Assembly (NCBI GenBank): GCA_016165875.1
Contig: JABBOT010000007.1
Coordinates: 13,981,806 to 14,045,805 of the forward strand
Source: Acanthopleura granulata
Taxonomy: Eukaryota; Mollusca; Polyplacophora; Chitonida; Chitonidae
DNA: 64,000 bases
Direction of reading: 5' to 3'
The notes under the pieces are model-generated. The model saw only the letters and a list, made by a program, of their open reading frames with translations, searched no databases and was not told the DNA's origin. Each line of letters starts with the position of its first letter. The stretch's first letter is position 1. The translations under genes and the position numbers were made by a program. Positions 1 through 11,900 of this stretch are shown piece after piece.

Positions 1-373
1 ATGTGGTCGGGATAAAACGCCTAGATGCTGTATAAATACTGCAGCATTAAAGCCGAAGGCTAGGCATATATGTTTTACTGCAATTTGCCCCTCTTTGTGT
101 AGGCTACAAGACCCTCTCATTAGAGCGGGAAAAGACAGAGAGATTCTTGGAAGCAGCGATTTAAGCTGAGACGTACCTAACAAATAAAAAAACGCTGGAG
201 ATAAAAACAGTTCACTTATACGTACACGAGTAAGTCTGTTTCTTTGTCGTCCTGGCAGGTTTATCCGAATATCACTTCTTAGTCAGTTCCACGTGGCATT
301 CAAGTCGTTATAACGGTGACAGCTTGATACGTTTGTCACGTGACTATTGATTTCGGAGTGTCAGTGTCTTACA

Positions 374-411
374 TTGAGCCTGGCAGCTGCAAACAGCTGT
401 GCCAAGCTCAA
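374..411. repeat. short imperfect hairpin
   Basis: The arms begin ttgagc and end gctcaa around a CAAA loop, giving about 16-18 paired bases with a two-base bulge. It may simply be a chance palindrome; no transcript context is visible. Confidence 0.35.
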
Positions 412-592
412 CGAACAGTCAAAAAAAAATCATAGGCCATAATTCACTGACTTGTTGACTGATTCACTGGTTATTTGATTATGTGATTCGTGGAGTGGTT
501 GTCAGATGACAATTGATAACAAACCATTTAGACATTTAAACTGACATTTCACGAAGCTGGAAATAATTATTCGACGGAATCGGGGAGGGTGT

Positions 593-745
593 ATATTTAT
601 TTATTTATTTATTTGATTGGTGTTTTACGCCGTACTCAAGAATATTTCACTTACACGACGGCGGCCGGCATTATGGTGGGAGGAAACCGGGCAGAGCCCG
701 GGGAAGCCCACGACCATCCGCAGGTTGCTGGCAGGCGTGACATGA
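593..745 (-). mobile_element. SINE family A, tail and body part
   Basis: On the minus strand the element ends with an AAATA-type tail, preceded by the conserved body that contains 'gtgaaatattcttgagtac' and 'cggtttcctcccaccat'. The tRNA-like head is missing, so this is a 5'-truncated copy. The same body recurs near 12.8, 13.5, 14.6, 16.3, 49.0, 53.5 and 55.4 kb. tRNA-derived SINEs of this layout are widespread in molluscs; the family name is not assigned here. Confidence 0.75.
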
Positions 746-2322
746 TGGGTATGAGCCACGTGAGGCACTTGTGTCATGTGGTGATTATTAAAAGTCTCCT
801 GTTACTCTGATCCGCTAGTTTTGTGTCTGCTTAGAACATATGACTCAAGCCCTTGTAAATGTTCAACAATTCAGCCTAATAGACAACACGATAAGTGTAA
901 TCAAGCCGTTCGTATGCCTGCCGTAGAAGGCGTTTGCGTTGTTACTGAAAGACGATGGTGGCCACGCCAAAAACAGCATGCCCCACACAAGATTGTGTCG
1001 CAAACAACAGCATATCCAACAGGATAGTTCTCCAAAAACAACACGTCTCACCAGTTGCCCATCACTGCATTTTTTACATTTAGCCACGGCAGAGACGAGG
1101 ATGAGGGGCATACGTATTTAATGAACACAGATTTGTGAAAACATGGTTTGAGACCAAGTAATTGTAGCAATTCTTATGTCGTATGTTTTGTGCAGGCTTA
1201 GACACGACACAGCTACGGTGTTTTCGTGAAAATATCGTTACACAGCGAGCATTTGTAGAGAGAAACAAAGAGCATTCAGTTAAAGAGACATGGTGCCCCA
1301 AAATTTCGATTTGTAAAGAAATTCCGATTGCGATATCTTAACGAAATCTTAAAGCTCGTTCATATACTAAATCAGTCACGTTGAAATTTAAAATATTCAT
1401 TGTGTATGTAGGTTGTATGAGCCCGGAGAAGTCCCGCCGTTATTGGAATTGAACACCAAGAGGGCGGGCCATTTTGCCTCATTAATATTCAACAGAAAGG
1501 ACTGCTGGCGTTCGGGATCAATCGATATTGGCTACACGAACTGGGATAATTTCGAATTTCAATACACATAGATACACGTGGAGTATAGCAGCTTAAAGAG
1601 CATTGAGAAAAGGTTACCGATAATCTTCTCATTAAACTATCATTCAGAAGCACGTGTCTGTTCGACGTGTGACACCGCCACAACAACAACATTTGCGCCC
1701 ACCTATCGAGCAGTAGTTTTGCTACAAGTGGGCCCCAATTACTACTCTAGACTTACTTGTCAACCTGCTGAACTCTATTTTTCTCCTTTTTTAGCCAATC
1801 CTGTTACGAGGGAGCCGTCAGTCCTTCTTTCACGCGTGTCATCAGCCACGTTTGTTTACACATGAAGTTTACCGAACGCTGTGCGCATGCTCCATTTCCA
1901 CTGAATTCACAGCCCCTTATTTAAATATTCTGGCAGACTTTTGACTTTTCAGGGTGTTTTTTGTTATTTTTAACATTCACTTAACGTACAGTGCTGGTGA
2001 TGGGATTAACGAAAAGCTTGTAACCTTTACTTCTTGAGAAAATACCTAATACTCGTGTCATTCTGTAATGACACGAAAATACCTGCTACTTGGGCGACCG
2101 TGTCCCTTAAAATCTGTTGGGTTCACGAGCAAGATAAGCTGTTCAGAAACACTGGCCTTTGTTCTACAAATCAACGCAATAAACTTGCGTCTTTCCGTGC
2201 AAAGTGATCGACTCATCCAATCGATATTAGCCTGACCTCTTTCTCAAAGGCTGTAGATTCCAATGGACAGAACACGCTCGACTGAATCTGATCAACAAGA
2301 GATATAACTTACTTTTGGTCTA

Positions 2323-2455
2323 TAGATCACAGTCCACATAACATAGGGTCACAATCCATATACCATTAGGTCACAGTCCAAATGACATTACTGCACTCTC
2401 CTGATGACACAGGGCCACAGTCCATATAACATAAGGTCACAGACCATATAACAGA
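2323..2455. repeat. short tandem repeat, about 20-25 bp unit
   Basis: Units resembling 'aggtcacagtccatataaca' occur about five times with base changes and one longer spacer. There is no coding signal. Confidence 0.55.
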
Positions 2456-3529
2456 CCAACTAAAGCTGACGATTCTGGTCATAATCTCTGTGATCCTCCA
2501 ATAAACTTCCCCTGATGCAAAAACAGATAATCCAAGAAAACGCACAAGTCGCATGTTGGACGATTTCAATTTTATTTGTCGTCTTGACGTATCTTAATAT
2601 GACAGATAAAATTTTGTCAAAATATTGAAACGTTAAACGACTTCTGCTTTTTTCTTTTTTCTTTTTTTTTTTTTTTTTTTGTTTTTGGTTTTTTGGTTTT
2701 TTGGGCTATGTATGCTTTTACGTGATTCTGGTCATTCTGGTAATTTCTGTAATGGTCCAAGCGATCTGCCAGGTAAATTCGCCTCAGAAAGAGACCTACA
2801 GGCATGACCGAGCGGCCAAGGCTAAAGATTTTGAGAAATCGCCTCATACAGGTCATAAGCTCTTATCGCATCAACATGGCCAGTGCTAATCTCTGAAATA
2901 ACTGATAAAACGAAAAACTGACAAATGTCATTCTGACCCGGGTTACAAATATCGATGGACACCGTAGAGGATTCGAATTCTTTTCCCGAATGCATGCAGA
3001 GAAAAGGAATCGCTTTGGCTGTGCCTACTACATACGCTGGTCACTTAACGGCCTGTGGGTGCTAATGAAATAACAAAGACGTTAATGAACCAATGGCTAC
3101 CCTAGGTGCGAGATAACAACGTTCACCTGTTGGTTACCTTAACTGCATTCTCGTGTTGTACTTACAATCTGTTTGCCTGTATAGTGCTTTTATTTCTACT
3201 GCACATTAATTCTTTTCCTGGAAGGGTTTGTACAATTCGCATACCAAAGGGTGAATAAAACTGTATAATTTTGCTGTTACTTTTGGAAACTAGAGGATCT
3301 TAAAAGTTACTACAAACCAGTGCTATCTGATGACTGGTCGCTGGTTCGAAACCCGGAGTGGTCTAAGCTAATTTTCAGCAATAGTATCTATTCTGTCTCA
3401 AGAAAATGTAATTCCTAATAACGATAATTTGCTTACTGAAGATCCACTCTCTATAAATTAAAATGGTGTGTGCCAATCTAATTTAAATTCAGCTCCGTGA
3501 GCTGATCATCACATTTATTTCATTTTCGC

Positions 3530-3870
3530 GGGACCGCTCTGATGGCCTAGTGGTTAGATTGTCCTCCTCGAGGTCGGGACATCTGGGATTAATCCTGGGT
3601 TGATACATGTAACAAAGACTTTAAAAATGGCACTTGTTACTGCCTTGTTTGGCGCTCAGTACCGATAGGCTAGATCAAAGAAACAGGACTGGTGGGCCCG
3701 GTGTCAGGACTAGGTGGAGTGTCATGTCAGGTGTCTCGGGCATAATGTTCCAGTGACGTCAGCACTTCGGCCCTGTCACCAGAAGATACAGAGTATTTAC
3801 ATTCTAAGGATCCCATTGGTTATATCACTGTAAATTTGCTGAGTACGAGGTAAAACCCAAGCATACATGT
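3530..3870 (+). mobile_element. SINE family C, near full length
   Basis: The tRNA-like head has an A-box-like 'tggcctagtggttaga' near 3545 and a B-box-like segment near 3590. The body includes 'gactggtgggcccggtgtca' and 'ggcataatgttccagtg'. It matches a second full copy at 23898-24240 and antisense copies near 21.8, 32.8, 46.8 and 51.5 kb. Confidence 0.75.
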
Positions 3871-5507
3871 ACACAGATGCATACTTATTCGCGGTAAAGT
3901 GTAATGGTCAGCTGCATCCTATTTTTGTATAGGGCCTGTTGGCCGAGTAATTGCGACGGTTCACGTGTATTACTAGAGATTTGATGGTTGACGATAATAC
4001 TGTTACCGTGTTGCTATCCTGCTAAGCCGGCATTAAATTCTATTGCAAATAAGCAAATATAAATGAAATCCTTTCATGTCCTCATGCAACCGCAGCTATT
4101 TTCATGCGGCATCAGGATATTGGCGGAAAATATTACACAAATGGCGTTGCAAGATCAATGTTTTCCTTTTTTTTATTCAAACCTGTTTGTCCCAGGTATT
4201 CTTGTGGATTCTTTGCCATCATTTCCAATCATCTTGGTCAACTTGTGTTAGACCAAAGATAAGACGACAATGTGGTGTTAGGTATTACGCGTAATTGCGT
4301 AAATGTGCACTTGACATATGTTTGTGTCGCGGTCAGGACTTGTGTAAGCAAGCAAGCCTTGTAGCACTAAACGCGGTTATAATTGGGTTTACTATGGATT
4401 ATCTGCATATTTAAACGCGTTCAAATGCAACTTTGTGTCGCATGTTTCCAATAGCCACCGTTGACGCTACTGGAATAAATTGGTAATAATAAAGCTCATA
4501 GGAATCCTTTCCAAACCATGACGTTACGTTTTAAAAACTATGATATTTTATCCCCAAAAGCACGTAACCCAGAAAATACTTCCGCTATGAGTCTCTAGAT
4601 ATTTTTTACTAACAGTGTTACAGGTTCTAATGACATTTCCCAATCTAAAGTCTACTTTCAACATTCAAGAAAACATATTTAGAATTGAGGACGTCTGAGG
4701 TTGAAGAAATGAAAAATGTCAGATGAATCCCTAGTTAGATAATAGCTTTGTTAAAGTATAAAGACTAATCAGCAACCAGCAGTGTGTTTCATAAACGTAC
4801 TAGAACACCACATTCATTATTCGGTTATCGGATATAACGTGGTGGTGCCAGATCTTCCCACGCACGACCAAAGAGGTTTTTATTCAGTTATTTATTTATT
4901 TCATTAGTGTTTTACGTCGTACTTTGTTTAACTTTAATTATAAAACGGCGGTCAACATCAAAGTTTTATCAGTGTCAACTACTTTGGTTTGGCGTCTGAG
5001 GGTGGGGGGGGGGATAATTTCCATTTCCTTCTCAACAAATATCGCAATCCATGTGTCTGCCCCTGAATGGTTATCAAAGAAGATAAGATGACATCAGCGT
5101 AATAAACCTTTATTTTCATGAAAATTTCACACAATGCTTCACTCGTGAAATCAATAAAGCAAGTGTCAATATATTAAATTTTGTTGAGTAGGCCTGTACT
5201 CGATGTCATATGGAACTCGTTCGTCATGCGCAACCTTGTAACGCCACCCCAATTATTAGCAGGCGGTATATTGTCTTTCCTTTGATTCAGGTGGCACTTG
5301 CCGTGTGGCAATTAAAATAATGACCCTTACTTCTCACCAAGTGTCCGGTAAAGATACGAGAGTTTATTCAGTGTGGAATGTGACAGTTCCCTGGTGTTGT
5401 GATAAAGCACACAGCATCTACAGGCTCCTACATGATTTCTGTAATCAGAATGCACGTGGGATTTAGTTTTCCCAGGAATCAATGCACTATCGATCTCCCT
5501 GGCTCTC

Positions 5508-5512
5508 TATAA
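5508..5512 (+). promoter_or_regulatory. candidate TATA element of the discoidin gene
   Basis: A TATAA sits about 100 bases upstream of the ATG at 5614, a plausible distance for a core promoter with a short 5' untranslated leader. This rests on position and sequence only; no transcription start is visible. Confidence 0.3.
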
Positions 5513-5613
5513 CTGGGTAACCCAAAGCACGCAAACTCGGCCCGTCGAACTGGAACTTTCTCAGAACTACGACTGCTTAGACAGGAGAGCGTTAGTGGAA
5601 AGTTCACATCGGG

Positions 5614-5950
5614 ATGATCGGGGACATACTGGCCGTAGCAGCGGTCATTTCAGTTTTCTCCATAAACACTAGCCTCGGAGAAATAGATGCCGGGTATTTT
5701 GATATTTTACCTGGTACAGATGTCAACGCCATTGTCTCGCCATTGCCAGGAGAAGAGTCGGATTTGACATCAACGGAAATGGGACCTTTCCGTTGTTTGT
5801 CGAAATGCTTGTACACGACCGGCTGCTGGGCGGTGAAACTGACACCCGTGACCGGCCCCAGCGGTCAGAAGACCGTGATTTGTGTCTACTACACACTAAC
5901 TCAGCCACTCAGCAATCTGAGACAAGACGTCTCCTCTAAACTGGCCATAC
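5614..5950 (+). CDS. discoidin gene exon 1
   Basis: Starts at the ATG at 5614, the only start that gives an N-terminal hydrophobic leader. It encodes residues 1-112 and ends with one base of a split Arg codon before the donor GTAAGT at 5951. Carries the signal peptide and the C61/C65/C71/C90 cysteine pattern. Confidence 0.9.
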
Positions 5951-8900
5951 GTAAGTTTATAATAATATTCATGTAAGTTGATAATGATATACATGTAAGT
6001 TGATAATGATGTATGTGTATGTTTAAAACGATATACATGTAGGCCGGACCTTTCCGGGAGGGGGATTCCCTTAGTTTTAAAGGGAAAACCTTTGAAGAAA
6101 ACGCCAAGTTTTAGTTTTTGTGTTGAATTGATTAATGGTTTGTTTCTCACTAAGATGCATGACGTTGATGAATTGAGGTGCTAGGTAAACTGGAGTTTGG
6201 GGTAAACCACAGTCCTTTACCAGACAGCGTTGGTAAACGGAAGTCGCGGATGAAATAGTCAATAGTCCCGATTTGTACAGAAAATATACATATTATAGAG
6301 AAGTTTAGATGCTCTACCAAGCGTTCGACCGATTCATAGTTAGTTTCGACTGATTCATAGTTACTTTCAACTGATTTATAGTGAGTTCGACTGATTTGTA
6401 GTTAATTTCGACCGATTTGTAGTTTCGACTGATTTATAGATGGTTGAATTTGGACTGAAACTTGATTCCAGCATGACTTACATTGCCCATGGAACAAAAT
6501 CCTCACATTTATACTATTATTCGAGTAGAGTTTTGCACCATACTCGACAATAATCCACTGACATGACAGTGGTCACGTTTTGTCCAGTTCTGTTAGATGA
6601 GCAAACATTTATTTTGTTCCAGGCTCTTTTCCGTACAGAAACTTCGTTCATATGACCCATTGTGATCTTTTGTGACGATCTTAAAGTTAAGGTTAATGAC
6701 TTGGGCTGATTCCAAAAATCTTTTAAACTAAGTCAAACATTAAAACCTAAATATAATACGCAGAGTATGGCGCAGAGGGGCTCAAATGTGGAAAGTTTCT
6801 CCTCAAACTAACACTTGTTAAGTACTCATAGTTCTGTCTCTTAATCAAAAATAAACGTTAATAAATCACATTTCAGTTTCTCGCTTAACTGAAAACTGGG
6901 TCTTTGGCACTGGCCTCTGGTTTCCTCGTTTAGCCGCAAGTAACATACTGTGAACAAAAATATCCAATCACGAGCACAGTGATAATCTATTTTCTCAAGT
7001 CTCACTGGAACACAGTGTGCTCGTCTACATCGTCAAGTCCAGCGAGCAGAGTGTCCAATATCCTATGGACCATTCGATAATCGGTGGTCAGGGCTTTTGT
7101 GCTCAGCTTGGAGTGAAAGACAAATAAGATCTGGACAAGTAATCAATTGATCTAATGGTTGACTGTTATCAATAATTCAAATGTTCGATAAAGTGGCTTA
7201 AATGATAAGTATACAGGTCATGCCTATACACTGCCAGTTATACAAAAGAAGCAAGTAGCTTACAAGGTATACAACCAACAGAAGCGAGTAGCTTACAAGG
7301 TATACACACAATAGAAACGAGTAGCTTTCAAGATACACACACAATAGAAACGAGTAGCGCACAAGAATACATACAATGTAATATTGAATGCCATACAATA
7401 TACATGGAGGCTATATATACACATGCAGTTATGGATTCAACAAAACTATGACCACATCCCTTCAGCGTTGTTTCTGGTATCCAAGCAACAGTGGCGGTTT
7501 GGAATTCATATTTCCATTATATGAAAAAGCTGTATACTACTTCATAATAACCCATACTTTTAAACATGCGTTTACACTAGACGACTGAATTTGTCAATTC
7601 ATAGAGCGGGATTGTCACCTATGAAGACAGTTCACGGAGAAGTGGAAAGTGCCAGGTTATTTGTCTTATAAACCGATATAACTAATCTACTCCGCGCAAG
7701 AGGCCAGCAGTCTGAGGCATCACGGAATGAGCCAATCCAAGGCTTTTGCACACTGCTCATGAACTGTATGATCTGCGTGCATGACGGACTCATGTTGGTC
7801 ACATGTTAACATCTTTTTCAGTACACATGCCTAACAGTGTATATCCATCACATCTTTTTTAAAAATTTTTCCCTTCTGACCTGATATTCGGCCATTAATG
7901 ACCATGTGAACTTTACTCTCCCAACTTTCGTAGTATAGCTCTGTCATATTGTTCCGTCACAAATGTTCCATGGTCACCGTATTTAAATGCTTCCTGAGTT
8001 CACCGCCAACACCAGACACGGCACCCTACGATACACTGTGACTAAAAAAAGTCTGCAGTCAGAACCACGACAACACATAGAGACACATAACTGGTGAAAT
8101 CAGGGTTCTTGTTATTTTACCTCAGGTGAGAGTTTATTCTAACGGTTCACGTAAATTATAGAAAGCTAATATCATCCCCACCCCAGCAAAATGGCTCAAT
8201 GACACCGAGTAATAACATCAGTTGTCAAGAGAAAGGGCGATATGTTCACTGTTATGAAATTCATTTCACGTTTGACATGAAAGGCGGGTAATGAAATCAG
8301 TTGGACGTAGCATCTATCATATCATTGCTAGGACAATATCTAGCTGGTAACTCACTAACTGACCCGTAAATGACCGTCTTCGTTTACGCCATTAAGTTGT
8401 TGATCTGATGTGTCGTGTAAGTTGCCATGGTGATGTATGCCACGTAACCCTGTTATATATCAATAGTGTGTACAAGTAAAACAAAAATCTTGGACGGCCG
8501 TTTAACAACACTGGGCTAGATAAATAAATAAATCTACGGTGTACCTTAAGACATCCTTTAAAACTACTTTGTTTGCGGCTAACACAACGCTGCCACAAGA
8601 AATGGGTCGGTAAAGAATTCTTCTGTTGTTCTTCCTTATGAGATATATAAGGATTTTAAAGAAATTATTAAACATGCAGGGAAAGATAAAAAAAAAAAAA
8701 AGGAAATTCCATCTAAAGCACAAAAACTTTGTGACGGCCCTTTCTTGAAGAAAAGGGTGAGTGACCCGCAACAAATATATTTTTAATGTTGGCTTTATCG
8801 ACATGCTTAATCGCCTGACATAGACTCTGTCTTTTATGAAGGAAACATAGCCTTGATTCGCCTGAAATCCAGTTGAAAGCAACATTATACTCAGACCAAA

Positions 8901-11900
8901 CAACCAAGTAACCAGTCAAGCAAACGGACTCGCTTTGATCCTTTTCTACTCCCGTGAACCCGTTAAGTATTATAGGTCTGCTTACACGGTAATAAACGTA
9001 ATGCGGTGATCAATTTACATGGGAAGTCAAGATCTCGTACAACAAATAAACGACAAAAAAAAAACCCGCTCTAAATGCTTTCTTTTGCTGTAATTGTGTA
9101 ACTCTGTATGTAGAGACACGTGCTCTGCATGTTGACAAACTCTTAAGCAAACACCGTGAAGCTGACCAGTTGGCGAATCATTATGACTCCCACGTTTTTC
9201 TTTTAATTATTCACCCGAAGCGAAAATAGTATATACAAGTAAGCCATTAACTGGCTTTGTCTACTCCAAGGGTGCAGTCTACAGTTTTGTCTGGGCATGT
9301 CAAGAAAGAATGCATTGACTGAACATAACCCCAGTATGGCAGAAATCTGTCAGAATGATATTATTCTTATGAACACTGAAAATTAATCATTTTTAAATTA
9401 CTAAAATCTTATTCAACATCTTGCATCGCACCTCCCACAAAAAGTACACTTTTTGCACCAAAATGCTCTGAACATGAAGAGAAACAGTGAGTTTTGACCA
9501 AATATTCACTCTATTTTGACTCTCGCACCATATTCTTTCCTGTGCAGCCTTCAAATGCTCATTTATAAGCGCACAAAAAACATCACAATACGGACAGGTC
9601 CACCCGCCAGTTTCCATCACAAAGACAGGTCAGCCGCTACAACAACAACACCGAGGACCTGTTCATGCACCGTGTCAGGCATGTTCAGTTCCCAGTCAGA
9701 GCTACCTCAGTCATGATTCTGCCATCATAACATATGTCGTCATTTTGAAGCCTATTATTACTGCACTACATCACAGCCACAGATATACACTCCTGGGCTA
9801 GAAACTAATTCACCTGTGTGACCAGTCCTCAAAACTGTTTAAAAAATTTTTAGAAAGGAGCGAAAAGGTACGAAACTGTATACTGCACCGTATTAAAGTT
9901 ACCATACACACTTCCTTAGCGTACTGAAAACGGTCTTCACATGAACACAGTTTTGACAATAACAGTCCTTGTTAGTGCTGTATCTCTTCTTCGATGTATT
10001 GTGTATTGACATCTGCGGTGTAATGACGTGTTTGGTATAATGACGTCCGCGATGTGATGACGTCTCCCGTGTACTGACTTGTCCTGTGTGTTGACGTCTC
10101 CCGTCCCCGTCTATTGGCCTATGCAGTGTGTTGTCGTCTCCCGTGTATTGATGTGTCTGATGTATTCACGTTGTCATGTACTGGCGTATCCGGTGTGTTG
10201 ACGTGTCCCGTGTTTTGACGTGTCCGGTATGTTGACATCTCCCATCCCCGTCTAAGGACTTGTCCGGTGTGTTGATGTCTCCCGTGTATTGATGTTTCCC
10301 ATGTGTTGACCTCTTCCGTATACTGACTTGTCCGGTGTGCTGACATCTCCCGTGTATTGACGTGTGTAGTGGGTTAAGTTCTTCCGTCTCCCGTGTATTG
10401 ACGTGTTATGTATGTTGACATTTCGTGTTCTGACTTGTCCAGTGTGTTGACGTCGCCCATGTATTATATAAAAGACATTGGGAAATTAGCATTTTCACCA
10501 AATTGCGTTTTTTTTTGTATTCTTTGCTTTTAATGAGACCTTTGCTGCGTGCAGCGTTGACGGTGGACGATTTGTAGCACAATGACTAGGCGTGGTATTG
10601 AGATTTTATGTCCGAAGACGTTTTAAACGTTTTTTGGACTCAGTGGGGTCTGCATAAAGGCCTGCTTTGCACACAAGAATTAAATATTTCATTGACTCCT
10701 CCTTTGATACAGAAGAACTGCTACGAAGATCACACAATACACTGATTAGGTTTGCAGAAATGTTCGTCGCCATTTGAAGTCTTTTATGAACTTTTCGGTC
10801 CATATCCAGTTAGTCATTATTTGAAGAATGACTTTCATTATCTGTATTAACTAGATAAAGCCCAGGAGTCATCATTTTATTCCCTAGTAGTCAGTTCATG
10901 TCTTCAAAATAGTTCTCGAATTTGTTCCAGGTCATCAGTGCAACAACAGTCAATCACAGCACTCCCCCATATCGAAAACCATACAAAAGGAAAGCGGATA
11001 CAAAGGCAAACAAACATTCTATACACGGCAATATTTTTTCATAACTATAACTTATTGACGCGTTGGATGGCATTTGTAGCTCAAGGCTGACAATGGCTTG
11101 CCATTTAACCCGTTTTGTCATGCATACCCTGTCTACGGACAGTTTCAGTATACATGTATCTTTAATCGATATGCAAGACGAGAAAACCAATTTTCCTCCT
11201 TCTTGTGGTATCAGATTTAATTCCAGTCACTTGAGTTAAGGATGATTACAATGGGAACACTCTAGCACAGAAGTTTATATCCATGACTTACATATTTTTG
11301 CACGTGTTAATATAATTTGAAACTGCTTTTGTTGACGGGCTTAAACTGTTTTCCTTTCCGTCGCTACGATACACAAGCCGCTGGTTCAGTGCCGACTTCG
11401 AACACATGCAGGATCCACGTCATTCTCCCGTCTTCATTGTTCACAGTACCTAAGTGACAACAGTTAGTGACCACAGCTCCTACGGCCCTTCCTGTTGTCT
11501 TACACGAAGTTTGATCGAGATTAACGCATAGAAAAGTAGTCACCTACTTGCCAAAGTTTATTTCTAGGCATTTCAATTTCCCTCCTTTTCAAAACTCCCC
11601 GCCGTCATATAAAATGTCAAATTATTTTGTGTGTTTAAACACCTATCCAATCCAAAAATAAATATAAGAAAATAAAGACAGGAATAAATTAATTAATTGA
11701 AAATTGAAGAATGATGAATTTATTATTGGACTTTTGCACATCAGTTCACAAAAGCTATACTAAAAGGCTGCAAGCGGTAATCGTAACAATCACATACAAA
11801 ACCACATCACTGAAATAGACTTTCCTTTGTCTTCTACTGTAATCTGATATCGGCATGTTGATTAATTTGTTTGGCCTCTTCTTCCCGTCAGGCTCCTGAC

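Larger units (their letters stand above)
1..5613. other. gene-free region upstream of the discoidin gene
   Basis: I see no convincing coding region here. Open frames are short, lack splice context and do not resemble known families. The stretch holds an imperfect hairpin near 374-411, a truncated SINE at 593-745, a short tandem repeat at 2323-2455, a poly-T tract near 2650-2705, a SINE at 3530-3870 and a G-run near 4997-5013. The last few hundred bases contain the presumed promoter of the discoidin gene. Confidence 0.6.

Noticed and set aside
3340..3370. 'ggttcgaaacc' as a tRNA gene
   Set aside because: No A-box or cloverleaf pairing around it; at most a SINE scrap.
8502..8903. 133-codon minus-strand frame
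   Set aside because: Low-complexity Phe/Ile-rich and AT-driven, with no recognisable motif or neighbouring exon.
10119..10346. Minus-strand frame with His/Thr-rich repeats
   Set aside because: It is the 17-bp minisatellite translated; a 17-bp period does not keep one frame as a real protein repeat would.
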